Source: Lepas anatifera (Eukaryota; Arthropoda; Thecostraca; Lepadidae). From it: a DNA stretch of 64,000 nucleotides. This document shows, one piece after another, positions 22,367 through 33,800 of the stretch; within the stretch, counting starts at the first letter, position 1, and each line of letters opens with the position of its first letter. The translations under genes were made by a program, and so were the position numbers. The stretch lies in NCBI GenBank assembly GCA_034440635.1, contig JAOTON010001570.1, positions 496,001 through 560,000 on the forward strand. The letters are read 5' to 3'. A model generated the notes under the pieces. That model worked only from the letters and a program-made list of their open reading frames with translations, ran no database searches and was not told the DNA's origin.

Positions 22367-22640
22367 CAGGGGCGTAGCCAGGATTCCGCTGGAGGGGGGG
22401 TGGCGCCCCGAAAAGGGCCCCTGCGACAGCGCCAAAAGGGCCCTGATGGGTAAAAGGGCTCTGTTTGTTACAGAATAGAGTGCTGAAGAGGGCTTAAAAG
22501 GGCCCTGTCTGGTATGAAATTTAAAATTTGGCCACATAACAGTGCGGGTGAGCCGCGCTTCGCGCGGCCCGTGTTCTCAGGGGCCCTTCGGGCCCCTCAA
22601 GGGGGCGCGGCTGTTCCTGTCCCCCTTGGCTACGCCCCTG
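22367..22640. mobile_element. hAT-like MITE (CAGGGGCGTAGCCAGG family), copy 2
   Basis: Ends are CAGGGGCGTAGCCAGG and TTGGCTACGCCCCTG. Flanks GCTCAAGT (22359-22366) and ACTCAAGT (22641-22648) match at 7 of 8. It carries the repeated AGGGGCCC/AAAAGGGCCC blocks of the family. Confidence 0.8.
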
Positions 22641-22692
22641 ACTCAAGTAGTTAACTTTGGCCGGTGTATAAATATCAGAGGCACTAACTTTG

Positions 22693-22795
22693 AACTGTTT
22701 ATAATTAAAGGTTGCAGAAGGACGGGTAGATCAAAAGCCTGTTTTAACTGTTTACAATTAAAGGTTGCAGAAGGACGGGTATATCAAAAACCTTT
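22693..22795 (+). repeat. 53-bp tandem duplication
   Basis: Two adjacent copies of a unit starting AACTGTTTAYAATTAAAGG and running through GCAGAAGGACGGGTA. A third, weaker echo (TTTTTATAATTAACCGCTGCAGAAGG) occurs near 22944. Confidence 0.75.
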
Positions 22796-23039
22796 TTTTT
22801 AATAAGTAAACAAAGATTGATAGGCTTCAAAAGAATAGTGGTAAATAATATAACTGTCGGAAAAGGAGAGCCAGGGGCCTGCCCCCCCCCCAATTTTTCC
22901 AAAACAATTCCTGATCTCAGTCTAACTGGGAGAAAACCGGACATTTTTATAATTAACCGCTGCAGAAGGCAACGAGGAGGCCAAATTCGAAGTTTTTGGT
23001 CCTAACGTGGAAAGTTTGTTGTCAGAATCAGGTTGAAGT

Positions 23040-24931
23040 TTGGCTGGCCCCCTCACTTTTTTACTGGTAGCGACACTTATGACAAATAACATGGAGCGCC
23101 CTACAACATGGAGCGCCCTAAGCTCCATAGCACCTAATAAGGCATGCGGACCCGACAATATCAGGGCACGCATCATTTCTGAATGTGTCGAAGAGTTGGT
23201 TGTTCTGATGACAAAAATATGCAGAGCCTCGATGTCATCTGGTGTCTTTCCGGAGAGATGGAGGCAGGCAAAAATCATACCTATCTTTAAAAAAGGAGAC
23301 AAAAAATTACCTCAATATTTTTGATCAGTTTCCCTGCTTTGTCTCTTCGGGGAAGGTGCTGGAGTGTTTGGTTTATGACCAAATGTTTAGGCACATATCG
23401 ACGGTCTTGTGTCCGGAGCAACACGGTTTCATACCCAGACGGTCCTGCGTGACAAATCTGGCCGTTTATCTCAAATCAGCGTGGGAAGCCATATCGGACG
23501 GGTACCAGACGGATGCCATTTACACTGACTATTCGGCCGCTTTTCAGAGCATTAATCATGAACTCTTAATTCACAAACTAAAACAACTATATCATCTCCA
23601 GGACACAGCCCTAAAATCGTTCGTCTCGCACCTGTCCGACAGGCGACAGAGGGTCATCGTCAACGAAAAAAATTCTGATTGGAGACCTGCAACCTTTGGT
23701 ATGCCTGAGGGCGCTCTTCTGGCCCCTTTGCTCTTTTCTCTGTACATTACTGACCTTCCGGACCTCATTCAGAGCGGCTGCCTCAAATACGCCGACGATG
23801 TCAAAATTTTCCGAAAAAATAAGTCACCATCTAATGGACGGCTGCTGCAGGGGGCCCTTGACCGCCTCGCAGCATGGTCTGTCAGGTGTGGACTAACACT
23901 AAATTCATCAAAATGCAAAACCTTGACGATGACCCTCAGGCGCGCACCCGTCCGGACCAACTACTTTATAGGTCCTTCAGTGCTGGAGCACGTTGAAACA
24001 ATTCGTGATCTTGGTGTCATAATCGATTCTAAACTCACCTTTGCCAATCATATAGATAATATAGTTAAGCGGGCCAATTGATCTCTCGGATTACTCATTC
24101 GATCTTTTCAGACCGGTCTCATGACGTCAAAATTCAACAGTAAATGGGCGGGGGCGGCTGATACCCACAAGGTTCGGGTCGATCGGATTCAACAGAAATT
24201 TCTTCTGTGGCTTATCCACCTATTCCATCTGGACAAGCACTCTCTCTTTCTTATGAGCATCTTCTAACACATTTCAAAATTCCTTCTCTCGCTGCACGGA
24301 GGGTACAGCACGATTTACTTTTACTAGAAATATAATCCGGGCAAAGCTTCGTGTACCTGCTCAGCTGCTTTCTCTTCCAGGTTTTCGATTAGTGTCTTAT
24401 TCTTGATCTCGCCGTACACTTCTTCGTCCTGCTTACTTGCTGAGATATGTTTTCTCCTTGTTTTCGTTTTGTTTTGTTTTTGTTTTGTGTTTGTATTGGC
24501 TTTGGTTTGTTCCTCCTTATTTTCGCTTAGAAATGGTTTCGTTAGACTAAACAACTCAACATATGTGGGTCCGCTACTTATCTACTGTACTTATCTATTA
24601 ATAATTTAACTACGTTGATTTGTATTTGTTCCTGTCTGTATTGTTTGCGCTCAACTTTCACTGCTTGCAAGTGTGTTTTGGCATTATGTTTTCTCGTCAG
24701 TTCTTTTGTTCTGTTTCCTTTGTTTTTGTAACGGCTCTTCTCGTTTTCGTAATCTAACTACGTGCTCGCCTGCTTCCTTTTGTTCGATGCTGTATACCTA
24801 TGTCTTCCTTTTGTTGCTCCTTATTGCCTTGCTCTGCTCATGTCATCTTTTGCTGTTCTGTTCCCTTACTTCTGTTCCCTATCATTATATAAAATGAAAT
24901 AAAAAGATGATGATGATGATGATGAAGGTGC
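23040..24931 (+). mobile_element. LINE (non-LTR retrotransposon) fragment, Jockey/CR1-like
   Basis: Reverse-transcriptase coding sequence is followed by a 3' tail ending in a GATGATGAT run (24907-24931). Upstream endonuclease sequence is absent, so the copy is 5'-truncated. The RT ORF is broken by a +1 shift near 23300 and a stop at 24079-24081, with homologous sequence still readable beyond (VRVDRIQQKF and, in another frame, LSYEHLLTHF). Assignment to the Jockey/CR1 group is by motif impression only. Confidence 0.8.
23058..24300 (+). pseudogene. Reverse transcriptase remnant
   Basis: Recognisable RT blocks in order: NKACGPDNI, FPERWRQAKIIPIFKKGD, then in the second frame EQHGFIPRRSC, YTDYSAAFQSINHELL, GMPEGALLAPLLFSLYI, and KYADDVKIF with the catalytic YADD at 23788-23799, then RCGLTLNSSKC. 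The frameshift and stop make it non-functional as it stands. The first block normally reads G-S/V-LG-P rather than GALLAP, a further sign of decay or clade difference. Confidence 0.8.
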
Positions 24932-25058
24932 CTGCCCGATCGACCCGCAACCTGACGTTGTTTCATATTGCCCGAGCATGCGTCAACACTGTACAGAGTG
25001 GCATGTGTTGTCGCCTCCCGAGGCCCTCAAACATGTTTTTATTCAGCCGTGATGTTAA

Positions 25059-25897
25059 CACGCGCATTGACGGGGGTGGGTACCCGCCCCCCTCGGGTTT
25101 TTCGGAGATAGCAGAAAAACGGCGGCGCGTAGCGCCGCCGTACTTGGTATACCTTTTCCCTCATCATTTTTACAACTTTTGTGAAAATTTTAAGGTTAGG
25201 TCATCTCAGGTCAGGTCACCACTACAGGTCAAGTGACCCTACTTTAAAAAAAGTTTAAGATAGCATAAGTCGGAGCAGAGTGAACTTATCCGATTGAAAC
25301 TCATATCACGTAATGGCCCCACCGAGTTCTCTAAAATATGTTCTGGTATTTTTGATATCGATGACCTAAGGTCAGGTACAAGGCATGACCTCTCCATTGG
25401 AAATACATGGGAAAAATGGTTTTTACGGAATAACTCAGTAACGGATGGTGATAGAGCATTTATTTTAGCTGCATTAGACTCGCCTGGGCTTTGCGGTTCT
25501 AATGATATGCATTTTATATAATTTGACCCTGACCTGACCTCAGGTCAGGTCAAATCCTTGATTTGACCTAGTAAGGTCAAATTATATATCATTCGATTCG
25601 GCTTGCTAAGAGGATTCATATAGTTCAAGTCGTTTTGCTCTATCTTTACTTGTTCAGATTTAATGGCCGAAAAACTGAATTTACATGTTATCCCTATGAC
25701 GGGCATGTTTTGACCTCTCGTGACCTTAAATGTGACCTGACAAAAAAATGGTTCAAATGTTTTCGATGGAGAAGTGGATGAGCAGCCCAACGCCGTTTAC
25801 CGTTTTTCGCTACCTACCGTGGTTCTCGAGATCTTAGGGGGGCGGGTACCCGCCCCCGTCAATGCGAAGGTGGCTCAGACCCCCGTCAATGCGCGTG
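25059..25897. mobile_element. piggyBac-like non-autonomous element, copy E
   Basis: TTAA at 25055-25058 and 25898-25901 flank perfect inverted ends CACGCGCATTGACGGGGG. Inside each end is a palindrome around GGGTACCC. The right end holds a second copy of the terminal motif, as in copy B. The GGAGATAGCAGAAAAACG block and the GCGGCGCGTAGCGCCGCCG hairpin are shared with copies B and C. The interior is non-coding with many AGGTCA/TGACCT motifs, for example 25200-25230 and 25525-25575. Confidence 0.8.
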
Positions 25898-26509
25898 TTA
25901 AAATATATTTTTGAAAATGATTTAGCCACTTACAAAAACCATGTTATAAGATATGTGGCAAGGTTGTAAGGCTTGTTGGCCGTGCTGGTTCATCTTTTTA
26001 GGCCTTTTAGGGGAAGTGGGGGTAAGCCCGCCACCATAAGGATTTGCTGTTCTCAAAAGCATATTTTGTGTTTAATGACAAATTTTTCACTTTCGATCCA
26101 TTTTGAGATCAATTTGGCACCAAGGAATGCCCTCCTAATTTGGCTGATATATTTAAACTAAAAAATAAATGACTTCAAAGTAAGTAGTGCATTTCTTGGT
26201 ACCTTAAAAAGTGAGGGTAACACCGCCATGGGTGGCGGCGTTAGTGTTTATCTTGAAGCTTCTAGTCTCTACAGCAGTGCTAATGGTTCCAAGGACGATT
26301 ATCGATGATATTTGAAAACACGAATTTCTGTACTCGTGCGATACAAATTTCTATCACAAATACATGTGAAAAGCTCATATTTGAAAGCTCGCATAACGTA
26401 TGTTACTTGCTTAACATCCAAGCTCATACCCAGTGAACTTCCAGGTATATCACAAATCAAGTCACACATCACACATGTCCCTAAAACATGAGAAACACAG
26501 TATGATAAT

Positions 26510-26661
26510 CAGTGGCGGCGGAACGTCCGAAAATAAGGGGGGCACCATGGGCTTTTCAACCCATTTCCCTCCAGTTAACCCCAAAGACTTAGTGCTAAAA
26601 TTTGTGTTTAAAGGGTCGGATACCATGCACCGGTGCCCCCCCGCAAGTTCCTAGGCCAGTG
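26510..26661. mobile_element. Possible MITE nested in the decayed Tigger
   Basis: CAGTGGCGGCGGAAC at the left and GTTCCTAGGCCAGTG at the right are imperfect inverted ends about 150 bp apart. A clean target duplication was not found. Confidence 0.4.
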
Positions 26662-26869
26662 ATATAATGGTAACTGAGGAAATAAACATTCATGTGCCTG
26701 CACTAGCGAACAAGAAATCAAATCCAAAACCGCAGGTCGTTGAGAGCGCTGAAGTGCACATAATCAAATTCTGAAATATACTTCCGAAATTTTTTCTACT
26801 CACAAGAACGTGTCGTGCCCTGAGGGTTTATGTGCATTATAAATCACACACAAAACTCTTTGAACTAGA

Positions 26870-27560
26870 CCCATCGCTGCAAGCCTCGTGTCCTGTGACC
26901 GCATGATCCACACTGCAACCGGAGTTCGTTCCGGCCGGTAACACCTTCTTCACAAAACATGCAAATATCCTCATTTTCGTTTCGGTAGGACACTTATGTC
27001 TTGCGCCTTTTTGCCCTGCTTTTTTTCTTAGTCTTATGTATTTGCGGCTTCCTTTCTTTTTCAGGCTCTTCCATCGCCCTTTTCGCAGGAGAATTCGTCA
27101 GCATTATTGAGCATAATTTTCTGCGGTGAGATGGTTTCGATTTTTTCGTTGAATTTGTGTGATCGGGAGTTCATCATCGATAGGAGATTTTGGTGCTATT
27201 GGGCTCAGAGCGTGGGCAACCGACATTTGGGCCCTTTCCCAAAATCCTGGGTATAGATATCTGAGATCCTGCTGTAGGCGCATCTACATCCGGGCATCTG
27301 CGAATTTCACGATCGCGTGGATGGCTGCTCCTCTGCCTTTCCGCAAAGTCGTACGCAACAGACGCAAGCTTTTCGGTAGTAATACCATAGAAAAGTTTTG
27401 AAAGCAGACCAGCCTTTCTGCTAGGTCGTGCTCCAATTCTTCTAGGATGACTGTCTCAGGATCTAATATAGGAGGAGCAATGTCTTCAATTTGCCCTCAT
27501 GCGATGTTTTTCAGTCGATCTAGCAGTGTGGCTCTCGGGATCTGATACCGTATGCTGGCT
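26870..27560 (-). pseudogene. pogo/Tigger transposase remnant lacking its catalytic core
   Basis: From 27560 downward the minus strand reads a Psq-type HTH (YQIPRATLLDRLK, complement of about 27495-27555), then in another frame FYGITTEKLASVAYDFAERQ, which aligns with FYGITRMELRKLAFDVAEL of the intact transposase at the right of the window. Near 26960-26880 it reads DICMFCEEGVTGRNELRLQC, aligning with the first half of that protein's PHD finger (DICIFCGESVVGVNEIWLQC). The DDE domain between these parts is gone. Frameshifts and stops throughout. Confidence 0.65.
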
Positions 27561-27574
27561 TTTTTACTGACATT

Positions 27575-27705
27575 CCTATAGATATATACTATAGCCATAG
27601 TATATCTCTGTGTGTAGTATATCTGTGTGTAAATGTACTATAGCTTTAGTATATCTCTACTGTAACTATAGTATATCACTATAGTTATATTATATCTTTA
27701 TGGAC
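27575..27705. repeat. AT-rich palindrome cluster
   Basis: ACTATAG...TAGTATAT motifs repeat in both orientations at least five times, for example GATATATACTATAGCC followed by ATAGTATATCTC. This gives several overlapping hairpins. Confidence 0.65.
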
Positions 27706-28513
27706 ATCCCCTTGCCCCAACTACTTTTATAGCGTTTGTCACACATTCTGAGCTCCAAGCGCACCTCGTGCAGTTTTTATATGCTTACTTCAGAGCCATT
27801 GTGATCTTACATGTTGATTCGATGGTTTGAAACAGAATACGCTTCCTCGGTAAAAAATAAACGAAAAAATTGAAATAAAGTTTTACTGACAGTATACACC
27901 CAAACGCAGATGGTAATGTCAAGAACAGCGCAGCCAATCCAGAACCCTAATTGGAACTGCACTTCGTTTTTGCATACGGTAAATACTACCCCCGCTTTAG
28001 GTTTAGGCTATTTCGGTATTTCTGAGTTGCTTGCATGATAACTGGAGCCATTCAAATGTTCAAAAAAGTAAATGAGCCCCGGCATCCAATGAGGTAACAC
28101 CGCCACTCCTTGGGGTAACACCGCCACAACGTGGCGGTGTTACCCGCATCGACAGTGAACGACAATCATCACTACCTCTGGAAAAGTAGGACTGTTATGG
28201 CGACCTGGTGCGACAAAGTCAGATCAAAAGCTATAACGCACTGAAAAATGAGAAATTGGTAAGTTTATATCACTGAATAGCATCTGGCATTGTTCAATGA
28301 CAGGGAAATTTTTTATAAAAGATGATCCTTTTTTCGAAGTATGTCTCTAATTATCTGAAACGTATAAAAAATCGTGTTGAAACGGGCTCACGCTCATTCG
28401 CCGCTAAATTCCGACTGAGAAATGATGCCAAACGTTGTTTAAAGCTAGTAACTACACCAATAGGGGATATGGCGGGGTTCCCCACATGGCGGTGTTACCC
28501 CCGCTTCCCCCTA

Positions 28514-29400
28514 CGTCTTATTTTACTTTTTGTGGTGCGCGATTTTACCGTGATCACTTGTTTAGGCCTATTGCTAAATTTTAGTTTTGAATTGTTTTCA
28601 TTCATATTTTTACCTGTTACTTGTTGACTTAAATTTGCACATTTTTGGCTGTATAGTATAAATGTCAGAGGCTGGCTTCAGTGAAACCTGTTTTTTCAGT
28701 TAGCCAGCAACCTTGTCTTGCATACCAGATAATAATCATTTACTTTGGACTTACCAAATTCATTGGGAAGCCAAATTTTTTGTTTGGGTCAAACTTGAGT
28801 TATGCACAACTCTGGTCGCCAGTGCCAAATCTGGGTCGTCCTGGAGACCTTTAAAGGCATGCCGTGATTATACGGAAAGAACCGAGAATACACTGAAAGC
28901 GGACTTATTTCATAGAGGAAAAATCCCAAATAATGTTTTCTGAAATTTCCAGGTCAAGGTCATTCAAGGATACTGTCCTGTGAGCTAACAATATGAAAAT
29001 TAGGGGTTGACCTTGATAAAGACCCTTGACCTGTGAACTCGACCTTTAGTAACCTTAACCTATGAATTCACAGCATAACATTCACCTGTGCCTCCTGTCC
29101 GAAACACTGGCGTCAATGACCTTGAAAATGTTTGCATGGCCTTGACCTGTGAACTTTGCCCTTGGCCTTGAATTTCATGTGAGGTGACCTTGACCTATAA
29201 TCTCTATTATATGACCTTATTACGTCACCACTCGGTCTACAGTGCAGGCTAGCTGGCGCGACTGTGAAATTGTGACGGTCTTAAAATAAAGGCCTGACTT
29301 TAAAAGATTGTAAGTAACAAAATTATCGACCGATTAAAAAATACTTATCGACATGCTCATTAATTTTCTGACCTGTAGCCAAGCATCGTTTTCCGGCAGC
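28514..29400. other. Gene-free stretch rich in TGACCT/AGGTCA
   Basis: 28950-29220 holds many TTGACCT and AGGTCAAGGTCA motifs like the piggyBac-like interiors, so it is probably the body of a further copy whose right end lies at about 29494. No left end found. Confidence 0.45.
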
Positions 29401-29494
29401 GAACGGTTCTCCGGCCACCCTGAAAAATAGGTGGGGGCACTTTAGGATTCCCTCCAGTGCGCGTGTTAGACATCCCTTTCACTCCGCGTGTTAA
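29401..29494. mobile_element. Right terminus of a piggyBac-like element
   Basis: CACTCCGCGTGTTAA ends in TTAA (29491-29494). 30 bp inward a second CCAGTGCGCGTGTTAG repeats the terminal motif, mirroring the doubled right end of copies B and E. Confidence 0.5.
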
Positions 29495-30897
29495 GTGGTG
29501 TCTAGGGTGAACTAGAAGGCGAGATTAATTTTGGCTGAATTCCGCACTGAAAACGTTCGCTACTCCACAAATGATAAATGTTGGGACGAACGAGATATGA
29601 AATCAAATATGTTCTGCACACTCAATACATTTCATAAACAGCTTGTTATCATTTGCGGTTTCTTGGTATTCTGAAGTTTCCAGTGATGCCTGATCCTAAG
29701 ATTGATGTATTCCCTATTCTTTGATGGGGTTCTCATCCTGATAGTTTTTTCTTCATTTTCTTGAGCCAGTTTTTCTTTTTCGATTCCTTCCTACTCTGTT
29801 CTCATATAGGTACGCATGGTGGTGCAGTTGCTTTTCAACCCTTTTCAAGATATCCGAAATTTGGAGGTAGAAGAGGTGAGATGCATTTCAGTCCCGGCTT
29901 CCTTTTCAGGCTTCCTTTTTTCCTTTTTGCGCGAATGCCGCAGACCCCTCCTCCAACGCGTTCCCCACATGACTGATTGATGGGGCAGCGGCCAGATACC
30001 TGGACGGCGGAGGTCGCTCGTCCCCTACCGCTGCGCTGCCACTGAGGTTTCCCAGAATTTCATATTTCCCCATAGTCACATTTCCCAATACATAGATACC
30101 GAACCCCAAGGTTGAATGGAACAGTAGAACTTTTGGCCCCCAAGTCCGGTTGCAGAACGTGCCTATTGGCAGAGAGAGTCAATTCAAAGCAATGCTAAAC
30201 GTATGAAGACAATTTTGTCGGGTGGGCAGCTTTCAAAAGATGGCTGAATTTTTCAATATCCCGGGAAAAACCACGCATGCCATTGGCGCAAAAAGTGAAG
30301 AGTCAATGTTCACCCCCTAAGTCCAGTTTAAGAACTGGTGCAATTGGACAAGCCTAGGCTTAAAATGATTGTGAAGATGCGTCGATCATTTTACCGAGTG
30401 GACATTTCCAAACCAGCCATTGATATTTCATCTATTCGGAGGATAGTGAGTGCTTCAAGTCTGAGGTGTGAGATGGGAACGGGAGGCATTGAACCCTCTG
30501 GTCCGGTTTCAAAAAGAAATCTATACAGGAAAATTGGGACTTAAATTAACCGCACGCATACCAAGATTTGTTTTTGGGCCGGGTATTTTGCCTTTATCAG
30601 CTCCTTTCTGTACATTTTGAGCCTAACCAGCTGAGAAAGCCCTGTTAATTGTGTAGTTTGTCCAGTATCCGCTAGGAGCGCTGGCGGCACTGCAGGGTCC
30701 TTGTCCGCTCTCGTCTCCCAACGCGTAGTACTGCGTCATTCCCAGGATGGGGATTCGACTTCAAAAACTTTCACACGTCAGATGTATCGTAGTAGTTCGA
30801 AGTAAGGAATGACACAATTTTTTTAGAGCAGAGACGACGGAGTGTTGCTGTTATCTTTCTGTATACATATGTTACAGGGTTGATAGAAAATTATAGT
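29495..30897. other. Gene-free stretch
   Basis: Short ORFs only, with no recognisable domain or repeat. Confidence 0.4.
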
Positions 30898-31030
30898 GTT
30901 TAAAACGACCCAGGGTGGTTACAACGACTCTGACGGACCAGGGTGGTTATATCTACCCTAGGGTCGTCACAAAGACCCTAGGGCCGTTATCGACCCTATG
31001 GTCGTCTTGAACCCCTGGGGTTGTTTAAAC
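30898..31030. repeat. Palindromic element with GGGTCGT motifs
   Basis: GTTTAAAACGACCC at the left and, complemented, GTTTAAACAACCCC at the right form inverted ends of a 133-bp block. Inside, ACCCTAGGGTCGT and relatives repeat in both orientations. It looks like a small foldback MITE; no target duplication was determined. Confidence 0.6.
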
Positions 31031-32135
31031 TCTGGCCATTTGAAAGTCCGTTTGAGAAATGTTAGCCGCACAACTACCTATAAATGAATGAATACTGCAC
31101 GTGACTAATGTCTAAGCAATGACTGTACGTGACTTACTCATGATACCTTTTCATTTTGCTAGGATCTGAATACACAACTGGCTGACGTGCACGCAGTTTA
31201 AGATAAACTTCTTAATGGGGTTGTGACTTTTTGGGCCTAGGCTAGGAGCGGAATGGGCGTTATCTCTAGCGCAACCCCGAAGATAGACGTTACTTCTTTT
31301 AATACGCCGTAGAACCACTCGGTCCCTCCATCATAATAACCCAAACAAAAATCAGTATTGCTAGTCGCACTTTCCCAATGTTGCAGGCTCACAACAAGGC
31401 ATTGGTGATCGTGAGAAATATCGAGGTTGCCCGAATTTATAGTCTGTTTAATCCAAGAAAAACCACCCTCCAAAGTAGCGAGTTCTACTAATACACATGA
31501 TTTGTGGCCTGTAGCTGCTGAGACGTCAGATTTTCCTGCGGGGTCTGCTTTTAGACTTCTCTCGACCGTTTAAACTTTGGAAATAATCTGAGGATAACAA
31601 ATTTGCGTGCGTTTTTTCTCTTTGGACTTTGCACCACGCTTTTTCTAAGATAAAATCAACAATAGCACCTATATTGCATTTGTAGTTTGACTGGCAAGAT
31701 TATACCCTCCAAACGGTTATAGAAACTCAGATATAATTTTTGTAAACATGTCTTCCATTTCTAGTGTTCATATTGAGCTACAATGCTTCTGGTCAAGCAT
31801 GTTACCCCAGCTTACTGCACCGCGCTCGTTCCTGAGAACCTGAAAAGGCTCAGGATGATATAACCATTTGCATGCTTTACTTATACCATGAAATTACTAA
31901 TGCTTTATCTAATGCTAGCATTAGTAATGCTAAACGAGATCTAGCACTACTGACACTGGATCTCGTTTGATATGTTTGTGCTTGAGTGAACAATAAACGT
32001 GTATCGTCCCAAATAAATATAGAATAAACACACGATATATTTCTAAACTTGTATACATGGCCATTTTATTAAGGTCTGGCAGTATATTCTCAACGTACCA
32101 CAATCCAGGCCCCCGTTTCCATCCTATGACCGACA
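31031..32135. other. Gene-free stretch
   Basis: A 78-codon minus-strand ORF (31237-31473) is unrecognised and unsupported. A short inverted repeat (ATTACTAATGC / GCATTAGTAAT) lies near 31892-31930. Confidence 0.4.
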
Positions 32136-32868
32136 AGGCCAGGGCCGTATCTGTCAGTGCGACAGGTCAGCCTACCCGGCCCGGGGCGTGTCTGTCAGTG
32201 TGACAGGTCAGCCAACCCGGCCCGGGGCGTGTCTATCGGTGTGACAGGTCAGCCTATCCGGCCCGGGGCGTGTGTCGGTGTGACAGGTCAGCCTATCCGG
32301 CCCGGGGCGTGTCTGTCAGTGTGACAGGTCAGCCAACCCGGCCCGGGGCGTGTCTGTCGGTGTGACAGGTCAGCCTATCCGGCCCGGGGCGTGTGTCGGT
32401 GTGACAGGTCAGCCTATCCGGCCCGGGGCGTGTGTCAGTGTGACAGGTCAGCCTATCCGGCCCGGGGCGTGTGTCAGTGTGACAGGTCAGCCTATCCGGC
32501 CCGGGGCGTGTCTGTCGGTGTGACAGGTCAGCCTATCCGGCCCGGGGCGTGTGTCGGTGTGACAGGTCAGCCTATCCGGCCCGGGGCGTGTGTCAGTGTG
32601 ACAGGTCAGCCTATCCGGCCCGGGGCGTGTGTCAGTGTGACAGGTCAGCCTATCCGGCTCGGGGCGTGTCTGTCAGTGTGACAGGTCAGCCTACCCGGCC
32701 CGGGGCATATCTGTCAGTGTGACAGGTCAGCCTACCCGGCCCGGGGTGTGTGTCAGTGTGATAGGTCAGCCTATCCGGCCCCGGGGCGTGTCTGTCAGTG
32801 TGACAGGTCAGCCCGGCTCGGTCCGTGTCTGTCGGTGAGGCGGGTCAGTCTACCTGGCCCGGGGCGGG
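32136..32868 (+). repeat. 39/41-bp GC-rich minisatellite, about 18 copies
   Basis: The unit is GGTCAGCCTATCCGGCCCGG then GGCGTGTGTCAGTGTGACA. Copies are 39 bp (GTGTGTCAG) or 41 bp (GTGTCTGTCAG). Runs of 39-bp copies stay in one frame and give a 13-residue repeat of the type VTGQPIRPGACVS, but the 41-bp copies shift it. I read it as a minisatellite, not a gene. Confidence 0.9.
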
Positions 32869-32880
32869 GTGGCACGGCAC

Positions 32881-33146
32881 AAATTCAGTTGGTTCATGTA
32901 GTGCGGCGCAGCCTAAATTCCAGTTGGTTCATGTAGTGCGGCGCAGCATAAATTCAGTTGGTTCATGTAGTGCGGCGCAGCCTAAATTCAGTTGGTTCAT
33001 GGAACGCGGCGCAGCATAAATTCAGGCGGTTCATGTAGTGCGGCGCAGCCTAAATTCAGTTGGTTCATGGAACGCGGCGCAGCATAAATTCAGGCGGTTC
33101 ATGTAACGCAGCGCAGCATAAATTCAGTTGGTTCATGTAGTGCGGC
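32881..33146 (+). repeat. 34-bp satellite, left part
   Basis: The unit is GCGGCGCAGCATAAATTCAG then TTGGTTCATGTAGT, with CCTAAATT and GGAACGC variants. It directly follows the 39/41-bp array and is interrupted by the element at 33147-33800. Confidence 0.9.
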
Positions 33147-33800
33147 CAGTGGCGGATCCAGGGGGGGCAAAAAAGGCATTTGTCCCCCCAAACGAAAAGC
33201 TCGGGGCAAAACTATGTTTTTCCCCCAAAGTGATCGACCTCCTTTTTTCCCCCGACTCTTTTTTAGTTTATAAGCAAGATTCTGGTGCTTTAACTCTCAG
33301 CTTCAAACAGAACCAGTTAAGTTCAGTGGAAATATTGGGCCTCGGACCGGAAAAAGTATCTCTAGCCCATATTTTCCAACCCGTGACGTTTTTTTTGCCT
33401 TTCGCCTCAAATACCCAAAATTCTAAAATTTTACCGGCAAGTGATATTGTAGCGCAATTTTCACGGCGTGGCGTTTTTTTTTGCTTATCGACTTTTGACT
33501 TTGGTTTGCCCCTCCATAGGCGGATCCAGGGGGCAAGGGGGCACGTGCCCCCCGATCGACCTTCGGCGCCCCCATGAAAGGTCGATGGCGCCCCCTGAAA
33601 TGTCGCTTCCCACCCCCCCAGGATACGAAAGTGGGCGCCCACCGATAGGATTTGGCGCCCACCTGATAGGTTTTGCCGGTCATAAGTGGCGCCCCCTGGT
33701 CCGGATGGCGCCCCCTCCCCCGGGAAGGTGCCCCCTCCGATCAGCAATCCAGGATCCACCTATGTGCCCCTCCCAAACCGACCGGCTAGATCCGCCACTG
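33147..33800. mobile_element. hAT-like MITE (CAGTGGCGGATCC family) inserted in a satellite
   Basis: Ends are CAGTGGCGGATCCAGG and CTAGATCCGCCACTG. The exact 8-bp duplication AGTGCGGC (33139-33146, 33801-33808) is part of the 34-bp satellite unit. It contains a nested 250-bp element. Subtracting that and one duplication leaves about 396 bp, close to the 400-bp copy at 46517-46916, to which it is homologous in inverted orientation. Confidence 0.9.
33515..33764. mobile_element. hAT-like MITE nested in the preceding MITE
   Basis: Ends are CATAGGCGGATCCAGG and, complemented, CATAGGTGGATCCTGG. The exact 8-bp duplication TGCCCCTC flanks it (33507-33514, 33765-33772). The interior is GC-rich with repeated GGCGCCCC blocks. 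Non-coding. Confidence 0.88.

Larger units (their letters stand above)
26010..28511 (-). mobile_element. Decayed pogo/Tigger-like element
   Basis: Its ends, GGGGAAGTGGGGGTAA (left) and, complemented, GGGGGAAGCGGGGGTAA (right), are inverted repeats, each bordered by TA (26008-26009, 28512-28513) as expected for the Tc1/mariner superfamily. The subterminal motif GGTAACACCGCC recurs at 26216, 28093, 28114 and, inverted, near 28131 and 28488. On the minus strand, fragments of a transposase with an HTH N-terminus and a PHD-like C-terminus are readable; the DDE core is missing. Confidence 0.7.

Noticed and set aside
32391..32681. Repeat-protein gene (QPIRPGAC repeats)
   Set aside because: The 41-bp units break the frame and no start, splice or promoter context supports it.
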